In this document: piece after piece, positions 8,165-14,920 of the stretch
Position numbering within the stretch: position 1 is the first letter of the stretch
Layout: each line of letters opens with the position of its first letter
Source: JAHWJX01 sp036386655
GTDB lineage: Bacteria > Pseudomonadota > Alphaproteobacteria > Caulobacterales > Caulobacteraceae
Assembly (NCBI GenBank): GCA_036386655.1
Contig: DASVVG010000079.1
Location: 1-42,918 of the forward strand
Direction of reading: 5' to 3'
DNA length: 42,918 bases
The notes under the pieces: generated by a model
What the model was told of the DNA's origin: nothing
Database searches by the model: none
Seen by the model: only the letters and a program-made list of their open reading frames with translations
Program-made: the position numbers and the translations under genes

Positions 8165-9362
8165 GCTCGTCCCGCCGCTGGTCTGGCAGCTGATCGTGCT
8201 GCTGCTGGCCGGGATCGGCGGGGAGACGGCGTGGCGCGAGGGCTACTACGCCACCTGCGCGGTGTGTGTCCTCGTCGGCGCGTGGGCGGCGGCGCACGCA
8301 CTGGTGCGCACCTACGCGCGGCGCGAGATGGACGCCGTCACCGAGTCCGCCTGGTCACGAGCGGTGCTCCAGCGGGAGCGCGAGGCGCGCGCGCTTGGGG
8401 CCTTCGTGGACCACGCGCCGGTGCCGCTGCTCGCACTGCGGGCCCGTGGCTCGCTGAGCGCCCTGAACCTCGCCGCGCGTCGGTTCTTCGGCGCCGACGA
8501 CCTCGTGGCGGAACCGCCCGCCGCGCTAGTGCCGGCCATCCTCGGCGCCACGCCCGGGCGGCCGCAGACGGTGGTGCTCGAGACCGGCGGCTCGGCGCGG
8601 GCCTATGCGCTGACGGTGTCGGAGCTGGTCAGCGAGGGCGACATGGTGCGGGTGGCGGCGCTGGTCGATATCCAGGCCGAGATTCAGGCCGCCGAGGCGG
8701 CGGCGCTCAAGGAACTGATCCAGGTCCTCTCGCACGAGATCATGAACTCCCTCACGCCCGTGACGTCGCTCGCGCAGACCGTTTCGGAGCTGCTCGCCGA
8801 TGAGGGCCGACCGGCTACGAGCCAGGCGCGCGAGGCGGCCGACAGCATCGCCCGGCGCTCCGAGGGATTGCTGCGGTTCGTGGACGCCTACCGCGAGATG
8901 GCCAGACTGCCCGACCCGCGGTTCCGCCAGGTGAGCGTGTCGGCGCTGCTGGACGACGTGGCGCTGCTCTTCCGCAGCCGCTGGGAGGGGAGCGGCGTGC
9001 CGCTCGAGGTGGAGCCGCCGCGGCCGGACCTGACGGTGGCGCTGGATCCGGAGCTGCTGTCGCAGGCGCTGATCAACGTTCTGGCCAACGCCGCGGAGGC
9101 CGCCCTTGAGGGCGGAGGCCCGCCGCGCGTGCGCCTGTCCGCGGCGGTGGCGCCGGCGGGAGGGGCCGTGATCGCGGTGGAGGACAATGGACCGGGGGTG
9201 AAGCTGGACGACCCGACGCTCATCTTCAGGCCGTTCTTCACCACCAAGTCGACGGGCACCGGCGTCGGCCTCAGCCTCGCGCGCCAGATCGTGCTCGCAC
9301 ACGGCGGCGACATCGCATTGGGCGCCCCCGGCGAAGGCACAACGATCTTGGTGAGCTTGTGA
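8154..9362 (+). CDS. Sensor histidine kinase
   Basis: 402 residues. Two short N-terminal membrane helices (about 8-24 and 32-52) with almost no periplasmic loop, a PAS-like middle (about 80-180, FVDHAPVPLLAL), H-box VLSHEIMNSLTPV with H194, N-box NVLANAAEAAL, G1 DNGPGV and a C-terminal TTKSTGTGVGLSLARQIV. The near absence of an external loop implies sensing in or at the membrane, as in kinases that work with ABC exporters. Its ATG lies inside the end of the regulator gene, so the pair is translationally coupled. It presumably phosphorylates D58 of that regulator. Confidence 0.92.
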   Translation: MDSKLVPPLVWQLIVLLLAGIGGETAWREGYYATCAVCVLVGAWAAAHALVRTYARREMDAVTESAWSRAVLQREREARALGAFVDHAPVPLLALRARGSLSALNLAARRFFGADDLVAEPPAALVPAILGATPGRPQTVVLETGGSARAYALTVSELVSEGDMVRVAALVDIQAEIQAAEAAALKELIQVLSHEIMNSLTPVTSLAQTVSELLADEGRPATSQAREAADSIARRSEGLLRFVDAYREMARLPDPRFRQVSVSALLDDVALLFRSRWEGSGVPLEVEPPRPDLTVALDPELLSQALINVLANAAEAALEGGGPPRVRLSAAVAPAGGAVIAVEDNGPGVKLDDPTLIFRPFFTTKSTGTGVGLSLARQIVLAHGGDIALGAPGEGTTILVSL

Positions 9363-9484
9363 TGTCGGCTGGGCCGACGAGACGGCGTGCTGGACGAGAC
9401 GTCGGCGCAGGCGTTGCGAGGGACGGATGTGGCAGTCCCTCGTCGGTTCTCTCCCATGAAAATGCGTCCGAGGCTGAAGGCACC

Positions 9485-9508
9485 GTCCGCTTCTGGCGAG
9501 AAGCGGAC
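9485..9508 (+). repeat. 24-bp palindromic repeat, copy B
   Basis: Perfect arms GTCCGCTTC and GAAGCGGAC around loop TGGCGA, the second loop class of the family. Lies between the kinase gene and the next gene. Confidence 0.8.
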
Positions 9509-9553
9509 ATGAGGCGGAGCCCTGCGGTCGAGTCGTCGTAGGCTGCAGTCGAG

Positions 9554-10309
9554 ATGAACCGGGAAGCCGACGATCTCGCCACCCTTTCGTCCCTCGGGGT
9601 GCTAGCTGCGTTGGCGGCAGCGCTCGGGCACGAGGCGCTCGGCCACGGCGGCACCTGCATGCTGATGGGTGGCGAGGTCACGTTGTTGACCGTCATCTGG
9701 TTCCGGTGCGCCGGTGGCGGTGTGCTGACCGACGTCGGGGGTCCTATTGGAGGGCTGCTCGTCGGGCTCGTAGGGCTGGGGATGGCCGCCTGGGCCCCTC
9801 GCCTAGCGATCCGAGCCCGGCTAGCCGGCTTGTTGCTGGGATCGTTCGCGCTGCTCTGGTTCTCCGCACAGCTCGTCGTGAACGGCTTATCCGCGACCGG
9901 CGATTGGGGCGGTGCGGCTCTTCAGGCTGCTTGGCCCACAGTGTGGCGCCCGGTCGCTGTGCTGGCTGGAGTCATCGGCTACGCGGCGCTGATGCGCATC
10001 GCGTGGCTCCTCGCGAGAAGTATAGATCCTGGCGTGCAGCCTCGGCGTCGTTTTCTGGTGCCCTATATGGCCGGTGCCTTGGCGGTGATTGCGTGTGCAG
10101 CGCTTCGGACCGGGGACGGGTCAGCTCTGGAGGCGGCGCGGGCGGTAGGACTGGCGCCACTCGGCTATCTCTTCGTGCACGCCCGGACTTGGCAGGCTCC
10201 GCGCTCAGCAGGCCCAGTGGCTTCCTCGTGGCCGTGGATAATGGGCGCCACAGCGGCACTGGCCATCTACGCTGCCATCTTCGGTCCAGGCTTGGGGCGG
10301 CTTGCCTAG
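9554..10309 (+). CDS. Polytopic membrane protein with HEALGH metalloprotease-like motif
   Basis: 251 residues, mostly hydrophobic, with about six to seven membrane segments. The first helix carries HEALGH at residues 26-31, an HExxH zinc-binding motif of the kind found in M50-type intramembrane proteases, followed by HGG and, at about 52-61, DVGGPIGGLL. A later third-ligand motif (NxxPxxxxDG in true site-2 proteases) is not evident, so catalytic competence is unproven. No PDZ domain. It stands alone between two palindromic repeats, with no clear operon partner. Start chosen at the ATG at 9554. Function unknown; a membrane-embedded peptidase-like protein is the best description. Confidence 0.7.
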   Translation: MNREADDLATLSSLGVLAALAAALGHEALGHGGTCMLMGGEVTLLTVIWFRCAGGGVLTDVGGPIGGLLVGLVGLGMAAWAPRLAIRARLAGLLLGSFALLWFSAQLVVNGLSATGDWGGAALQAAWPTVWRPVAVLAGVIGYAALMRIAWLLARSIDPGVQPRRRFLVPYMAGALAVIACAALRTGDGSALEAARAVGLAPLGYLFVHARTWQAPRSAGPVASSWPWIMGATAALAIYAAIFGPGLGRLA

Positions 10310-10365
10310 GCTAGGGGGCACAGTGAAGCGGTGATCCTCCCGCGCATTCGTCACCCCAACAGAGG

Positions 10366-10389
10366 GTCCGCTTCTGACCTGAAGCGGAC
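10366..10389 (+). repeat. 24-bp palindromic repeat, copy C
   Basis: Perfect arms GTCCGCTTC and GAAGCGGAC, loop TGACCT. Lies between convergent genes and could also act as a bidirectional hairpin at their ends. Confidence 0.8.
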
Positions 10390-10433
10390 CTTCGGGGCTG
10401 GAGGCCGAGCCCCCTAATAGCCGGGCGCGCGCG

Positions 10434-11000
10434 TCAGCGGCTGCTCCGAACAGCCTGGAGCGACGATATGAGCACCAGCCGGGCGAGCACCCAGGCGAGC
10501 GCCACGCTGACGGGAGCTAGTGGGAAGATCCACGGTCCCAGCAACTCGCGCATGCGGCCGGGCTCCTGCTCGCGGCCGAAGTATAATCCGCCCTCGCCGA
10601 ACCAGAGGCCGGCATGAACGGGGTCCACGAGCTTCACGGCGGCGGTGACGCATATGCCCCCTGCAAGTCCCGCCAAGAGGAGCACCGCGATGAAGGCCGC
10701 CGCAGCCACCGCGCTGCGGTGCACCCGCCGGGCCACCGCCCCCAACAAGGAAGGGAAGCGCCCGCCAGTGAGCGCGCGCGCCAACTCCATCTGCTCAACG
10801 AAGTTGCGGGCGTATGCCTCGGGCGTTCCGAACCCGTTGAGAGCCTCGGTGACCCCGACGCCGGCCGCGATTCGTTCGTCCAGATGGGCGCGAACCTCCG
10901 CAACCAGGTCCTCGCGCTCCGGGGAGGGCATGCCGCCGAGGGACCACTTGAAGCGCCGCAGCCATCCGGCGATTGCGCGCTGGTCGCCAGCCTCGCTCAT
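10434..11000 (-). CDS. HAAS/DUF1700-type membrane protein
   Basis: 188 residues from the ATG at 11000. The N-terminal soluble part (WLRRFKWSLGGMPSPEREDLVAEVRAHLDERIAAGVGVTEALNGFGTPEAYARNF) is the HAAS signalling module that partners PadR repressors, followed by two to three membrane helices (about 96-122 and 155-178). Its ATG overlaps the stop of the PadR gene (ATGA), so the two are co-translated. In other bacteria this pair forms a small membrane-linked regulatory unit. The longer open frame that extends upstream to 11309 is rejected as shadow of the PadR gene. The ligand or stress sensed is unknown. Confidence 0.8.
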   Translation of the reverse strand: MSEAGDQRAIAGWLRRFKWSLGGMPSPEREDLVAEVRAHLDERIAAGVGVTEALNGFGTPEAYARNFVEQMELARALTGGRFPSLLGAVARRVHRSAVAAAAFIAVLLLAGLAGGICVTAAVKLVDPVHAGLWFGEGGLYFGREQEPGRMRELLGPWIFPLAPVSVALAWVLARLVLISSLQAVRSSR

Positions 11001-11359
11001 CCTGCCATCCTTCCAAGAAACGCTTCCAGCCGCCTGCTCAGCCGGCCCCACTCGCGGAGTTGGGCCTCCAGCTCCCGCGCGCCTGCGGGGGTCAGGGCGT
11101 AGTATTTGCGCGGCCGCTCCGCCTCGCTGATCGACCACTCCGCGCTCACCAGCCCCGCGCGCTCGAGCCGGTGAAGCAGCGGGTAGATGGTGCCCTCCGC
11201 GATCTGCAGGGCAGCCTCGCTCCGCAGCCGGTCCAAGATTTCGAGCCCGTAGTGCGGCCGCTCCCCGAGTATGGAGAGCAGCGCGACTTCCGAGACCGCG
11301 CGCACCCACTGAGCGCTCGACTGCGCGTCTTCAGGTTGGACCTTCCGTCGACCGGTCAT
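10997..11359 (-). CDS. PadR-family transcriptional regulator
   Basis: 120 residues from the ATG at 11359 (MTGRRKVQPED). Winged-helix PadR core: VSEVALLSILGERPHYGLEILDRL, then IAEGTIYPLLHRLERAGLV and the wing RPRKYYALTPAGARELEAQL, with a short C-terminal helix. PadR proteins are dimeric repressors, often self-regulated and released by a small ligand or a HAAS partner. Its stop overlaps the start of the HAAS protein gene. The reading frame stays open far upstream (to 11944) but that part is antisense to the next gene and lacks protein-like composition. Confidence 0.9.
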   Translation of the reverse strand: MTGRRKVQPEDAQSSAQWVRAVSEVALLSILGERPHYGLEILDRLRSEAALQIAEGTIYPLLHRLERAGLVSAEWSISEAERPRKYYALTPAGARELEAQLREWGRLSRRLEAFLGRMAG

Positions 11360-11414
11360 CTTGTCTCGCAAGGTAACATGCGATACGAGGACTGCGCAAC
11401 AGGGAGGAAGCGAC

Positions 11415-11828
11415 ATGCGCCTGTGCCGCATATGGATCGCCGCCGCGACGGTGACGATCTTGGCATCGCCTGCAGCGGCGGAGGAGGGCATGACGGTGGC
11501 CGAACTGCTCCGGCGGCTGGACGACGGCCATATCAGAATGGCCGCGCTAGTGAGCCCGCGGACGCGTCCGGCGCTGATGGAGCTGAAGCGGTCAGGCGAC
11601 GCGCTCAAGGCGGCTGAGGCGAGCCGTAGGTCGACGGGGCGGGGCCCGAGCTTCTGCCCCCCAAAGAACGGCTCCATGGGACTGCCGCAGCTGGTCGCCG
11701 CGTTCCGCGCGCTGCCCGCCGATGAGCAGCAGCAGCCGGTGCGCACCGCCTTGCCGGCCGTGATGCGCGCTCGCTTTCCATGCGCGGGGGCGGTCAGGCC
11801 TCCGCTAGTCGGCGCACCTCCGCCGTGA
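11415..11828 (+). CDS. Small secreted protein, Rap1a/Tai-like
   Basis: 137 residues from the ATG at 11415, which follows a strong GGGAGGAAG ribosome site. The signal peptide covers about residues 1-22 (MRLCRIWIAAATVTILASPAAA). The mature part holds one internal and one C-terminal cysteine in the pattern FCPPKNGSMGLPQLVAAF ... LPAVMRARFPC, which resembles the Rap1a/Tai family of small periplasmic proteins (C-P motif, helix, C-terminal PC). Those include immunity proteins against amidase effectors, but no effector gene is near, so the role is open. Divergent from the PadR gene. Confidence 0.6.
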   Translation: MRLCRIWIAAATVTILASPAAAEEGMTVAELLRRLDDGHIRMAALVSPRTRPALMELKRSGDALKAAEASRRSTGRGPSFCPPKNGSMGLPQLVAAFRALPADEQQQPVRTALPAVMRARFPCAGAVRPPLVGAPPP

Positions 11829-11852
11829 GGAGACACATCCCCCGCGAACGAG

Positions 11853-11876
11853 GTCCGCTCCTGGCGAATAGCGGAC
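11853..11876 (+). repeat. 24-bp palindromic repeat, copy D
   Basis: Arms GTCCGCTCC / ATAGCGGAC (outer six to seven pairs intact) around TGGCGA-type loop. Imperfect copy. Confidence 0.7.
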
Positions 11877-11909
11877 CACATCTGCGTGCGCCATAAAGCG
11901 CAGGGGAAT

Positions 11910-11933
11910 GTGCGCTTCTGACCCATAGAGGAC
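11910..11933 (+). repeat. 24-bp palindromic repeat, degenerate copy E
   Basis: GTGCGCTTCTGACCC followed by ATAGAGGAC: same length and TGACCC loop as the intact copies but with several arm mismatches. Only 33 bases after copy D. Confidence 0.55.
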
Positions 11934-11934
11934 G

Positions 11935-12258
11935 TTGCGGGCAATTCGCGCGACGCCGGCGGGCGAAAAGCGCCGCTCGGCGAGCCTTATCGAATCGAGA
12001 CGCTGGTGGGCTCATTCGGTGTTGCTGCGAACGGTCGTCACCGTGCTGGCTTGCTGCGGGTTGGCTCTCCCGCCCTCCGGCGTCGGCCCCGCCGCGGGCG
12101 GCGGGTTCGAGCAGGTCCGCGTCTGGAGGAGCGGGGGCCACTACGAGCACCTCCGCGACAGCCTGATCGCCGCAAGCCGGAGGGGACCTAGACCGTCACC
12201 TCTGTCACCCGTTGGACCGGTCCGGCTCATCTCCGAATGTACTGTCGGTGGGGCCTAG
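11935..12258 (+). CDS. Doubtful small secreted protein or gene remnant
   Basis: An open frame of up to 107 codons. Its middle (VLLRTVVTVLACCGLALPPSGVG) resembles a signal peptide, followed by GGGFEQVRVWRSGGHYEHLRDSL, which reads like ordinary protein; the ends do not. A start at the GTG/TTG near 12021-12026 would place the hydrophobic stretch at the N-terminus. No ribosome site, no recognised family. It may be a decayed gene. Listed only because nothing else explains this stretch. Confidence 0.2.
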   Translation: MRAIRATPAGEKRRSASLIESRRWWAHSVLLRTVVTVLACCGLALPPSGVGPAAGGGFEQVRVWRSGGHYEHLRDSLIAASRRGPRPSPLSPVGPVRLISECTVGGA

Positions 12259-12674
12259 GTACCAGGATCGAAGGACACTTCGACGAGTGCGGGAACCACG
12301 GCTCCGTGGCCGTCGCCGTACGCTTGTAGCGCTTCCCGGATCAGCTCCATGGCCTCGACCTTGGATAACCATCCCCCGCCCCAGGGGAACGGACCATCTT
12401 CGAAGGAACCGACACCCCATAAGATGACACCGGGCCATGAGCAACGCTCGTTCGCCGACGGCGGCAGCGGCCCCTCAAGGCTTCGGGCGCCGATCTGCTC
12501 AGCATGGAAACGGATGCTCCCGCCTGCAGAGTTGTTCAGCCTGAAGGGGTGAACACCCTCCGGATTCATGCTCTCCCTGACCAGCACGACGCCACGAGCG
12601 GAGTCTTCAGTGACTTGCCGGGCATTGTCAGAGACGAAGGGCATCGATGCCCGCTTAGCACGGCTTCCGGTCAT
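12255..12674 (-). CDS. Hypothetical protein
   Basis: 139 residues from the ATG at 12674; alternative starts at M11 and M36. The C-terminal two thirds (PFRLNNSAGGSIRFHAEQIGARSLEGPL ... WPGVILWGVGSFEDGPFPWGGGWLSKVEAMELIREALQAYGDG) has natural composition with a tryptophan/glycine-rich loop and an amphipathic helix. No signal peptide, no membrane segment and no family I recognise. No clear ribosome site. It lies in an accessory stretch with decayed frames around it, so it may be a cargo gene or itself a truncated copy. Confidence 0.4.
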   Translation of the reverse strand: MTGSRAKRASMPFVSDNARQVTEDSARGVVLVRESMNPEGVHPFRLNNSAGGSIRFHAEQIGARSLEGPLPPSANERCSWPGVILWGVGSFEDGPFPWGGGWLSKVEAMELIREALQAYGDGHGAVVPALVEVSFDPGT

Positions 12675-12739
12675 GCGCCGTCGTCCGCGGCGACCCGGGG
12701 ACTTACGAGTACGCCTTGTTGAGTGACGGCTTCCGGCCT

Positions 12740-13150
12740 ACCCGCCGGGCCGGTCGGCGCACCGGACCACGCGCCAGGCTCCACCCACTCGCCGCATCCG
12801 ACAGGCGTAACTCCGGACGATCGCCGGCGGGCTCGTTGCGACCGAGGTCCAGACCAGAGCCTCCTGTCCGTCCGGGGAGCGAACAGGCCTGTCGAGTTGA
12901 TCTGCCTGTAGGGGACGCAGGTGAGCGGCCCGATGACCCCTTCCGAGGTGCAGGGCGACCATGCTGTCCTCGGCCGTCTCAGGGCCGCGTCTACGTCCTT
13001 GTCCTTCAGCAGCGCCTCGAGGTCGGCGAGGTCTCCGATGCGCTGACCTGCCGATGAGATCCAGCACTTCTACCAGTGGCGCGCGGCCAGTCGGTGGACC
13101 GCCGGAGCTATGGCAGGTGTTCCGGCACGAGGACGAGGGCCATGAGCGGC
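12740..13150 (-). pseudogene. Decayed gene, broken by frameshifts
   Basis: Protein-like stretches occur on the minus strand in more than one frame. MALVLVPEHLP then stop (from 13143); GQRIGDLADLEALLKDKDVDAAL (near 13055-12985) and GVIGPLTCVPYRQINSTG (near 12945-12890) in a second frame; ALVWTSVATSPPAIVRSYACRMRRVGGAWRVVRC (near 12870-12755) in a third. Together they suggest one former gene of about 130 codons with two or more indels. The tail (A/V-rich strand, then GGAWRVVRC) resembles the end of small lumazine- or NTF2-like secreted proteins, but that is a guess. Confidence 0.35.
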
Positions 13151-13160
13151 GCCGCATCGA

Positions 13161-13372
13161 TTAACAGTAGCTTCTCGCCACCTCGGTCAGAGCGGGTGTC
13201 ACGGGGCCCCGCTCCAGTTCTCTCAACACCAGCTTGCACAGCGGGTCTCTAGGTTCTCGAGAGGCTTCGGCTCCATCCCTCTGGACGCAAGGCTTCACCA
13301 GGCGCTCGGCTTTGGGCTCCTGCCAGCCTGTGCCGCCGAGGTCGGGTCCACCCCCGTCCACTGAGGCTGGCT
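13161..13372 (-). pseudogene. Possible C-terminal gene remnant
   Basis: An open frame ending at 13161 has a protein-like tail (EPRDPLCKLVLRELERG, then TPALTEVARSYC and stop). Upstream it merges into shadow of the next gene in another frame. A GTG near 13361 could start a 66-residue product. Without a family match it could be a small gene or the end of a larger one that was cut. Confidence 0.2.
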
Positions 13373-14182
13373 TCAGACCACGGGCATCACCATGCCGTAG
13401 AGCCGGACCGCCTTCAGGTCCTCGTTGTAGAACCCCATCACAACGCTCCAGACCACCTGCGGGTCGTCGCGGTGCGCGAGCGTCAGCTCGCGGCAGAAGG
13501 CGCTGCCTGCGGCCACCTCCTTCGGGCAGCGGGTCGAGGTCACGCCGAGCAGGTGCGCAGGCGTGAAACGCCCGAGCGTGACGTACGGGTCGCGACAGCC
13601 GTCGTCCCACATGTGCTCGCAGGTAAGGTGCAGGCTCTGCGAGCGCGCCCGCGCGGCAGCGGACGCGCGGATGAGGTGCGAGGCGGCCCAATACGCTTCG
13701 TTCGCCGATCTGGCGGTGAAGTACGACCGCGGAGCCGCCGCGCCCGCGCAGGCCGCGGCTACGTCGACCCTGCCCGTCAGAGGCGGATCGCCCCGCGCTC
13801 CCAGCTGGTCGTTCACTCCGTAGAGATCCTGCCGGTCGATGGCGACCGCCACCAGCCGCTGCTCGAACGGGTTTTCCGGTGGGCCCGGCGCGCGCGGGTC
13901 CGCCGAGAGCGCCACGTGATAGGCCGTCTTCGCGCAGACGCCTAAGGTGCCGGCGAACCTCGGGGCCGTATGGAAGCTGACGCCGCTGACTTTCGGCGCG
14001 TCCATGGCCCTGCTCACCTGGTGCTCGCGCACGCTGTCGGCGAACTGGGGCAGCAGCCGCCGCGCCAGCTCATCTGTGGACAGCGAAGCCGCCTCGGTTC
14101 CGGTGACCGTGAAGGGCGGGGCGCTCGGCGGGGCCGTCGCCTGCGCCAGCGTCAGCATGGCCGCCGCAAGCCATCCCGTCAT
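13373..14182 (-). CDS. Secreted hypothetical protein
   Basis: 269 residues. Signal peptide about 1-19 (MTGWLAAAMLTLAQATA). The mature protein contains six cysteines or more, some in pairs (LTCEHMWDDGCRDPYV, STRCPKEV ... AFCRELTL), consistent with disulfides in the periplasm, and a C-terminal strand-rich part (DPQVVWSVVMGFYNEDLKAVRLYGMVMPV). No catalytic motif and no family recognised. It stands alone in the accessory region, flanked by remnants on one side and a long gene-free stretch on the other. Confidence 0.7.
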   Translation of the reverse strand: MTGWLAAAMLTLAQATAPPSAPPFTVTGTEAASLSTDELARRLLPQFADSVREHQVSRAMDAPKVSGVSFHTAPRFAGTLGVCAKTAYHVALSADPRAPGPPENPFEQRLVAVAIDRQDLYGVNDQLGARGDPPLTGRVDVAAACAGAAAPRSYFTARSANEAYWAASHLIRASAAARARSQSLHLTCEHMWDDGCRDPYVTLGRFTPAHLLGVTSTRCPKEVAAGSAFCRELTLAHRDDPQVVWSVVMGFYNEDLKAVRLYGMVMPVV

Positions 14183-14388
14183 CCGCCTGCTCCTCTCATC
14201 TCAGGATCGAAGCCCATCCTGCCACAGGAGCCGCCGGGCCGTAGTTCAGCTGTAGCTGTAGACCTCTTCCGCGCGCGAGAAAGCCGTTAGGGCTCGGCGG
14301 AGCTCTTCATCCTCGGGAGAGCGCTCCCTGGGTCCGCCCGCTTCACTCGTGCCGGTCGGGGGCTCGCGTGTGGCGGCCCCTTCTCGGT

Positions 14389-14412
14389 GTCCGCTTCTGG
14401 CGATGAGCGGAC
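14389..14412 (+). repeat. 24-bp palindromic repeat, copy F
   Basis: Arms GTCCGCTTC / ATGAGCGGAC with one mismatch in the inner stem, TGGCGA loop class. Confidence 0.7.
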
Positions 14413-14683
14413 ATGTGTCAGCCGAGGCTGGAGCGTTGCCTGCACTACAGCGGCTCCGGGCCCGTGAGCCCCCCAGCCTCCCGGCCTCAGCGGCAGCGCC
14501 CGTGCGTCTGAAACAGCGGCTCCGCACCCTTCGGTTCGCCGACGGGACGCCCGACCGCCAACTTTCGAATTTGCCTCAAGCCCCGATCGCCGGCGTGACA
14601 GGCCGACAAGTACCCCAACAAACTCAAAGCTTGGTGCAAATCAGCGGGGGCCCAATGTCGGCGGCGGAGAGCGCAAGTTGGAA

Positions 14684-14707
14684 GTCCGCTTCTGACCCTT
14701 AGCGGAC
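14684..14707 (+). repeat. 24-bp palindromic repeat, copy G
   Basis: GTCCGCTTC and TTAGCGGAC around TGACCC; outer seven pairs intact. A half-site GTCCGCT follows at 14717-14723 without a partner arm. Confidence 0.7.
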
Positions 14708-14920
14708 TCTGTTCGAGTCCGCTTTCGGGATCGGCTCCGGTGAGCCCCAGAGGCGAAGCTTAGGCCACGTCATTTGGTGGAAAGCTGACGCGATGGTGGG
14801 CAAGCGAAGCAGAGCCCGAAGCTCCTTTACTTCTCCCTGCGGCGGCAAACTCTGCGGCGCACGTCTCGGCCTGAGGTGGCGAGGCCGCCGCCCACGCTAA
14901 AGCCCCTGAGCGGTGGCGAC

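Larger units (their letters stand above)
14183..14920. other. Gene-free accessory stretch with palindromic repeats
   Basis: About 740 bases with no convincing gene on either strand. It contains two full copies of the 24-bp palindrome (14389-14412, 14684-14707) and a half-copy (GTCCGCT at 14717-14723). The stretch 14560-14650 is visibly richer in A/T than the core genome. Confidence 0.5.

Noticed and set aside
12101..12125. Second copy of the tRNA-Lys 3' end (GGGTTCGAGCAGGTCC)
   Set aside because: Matches only the generic T-loop TTCGA core; no further identity with the tRNA, so not an attachment site.
14246..14702. Short frames on both strands around the palindromes
   Set aside because: No ribosome sites, low-complexity composition and overlap with repeat copies.
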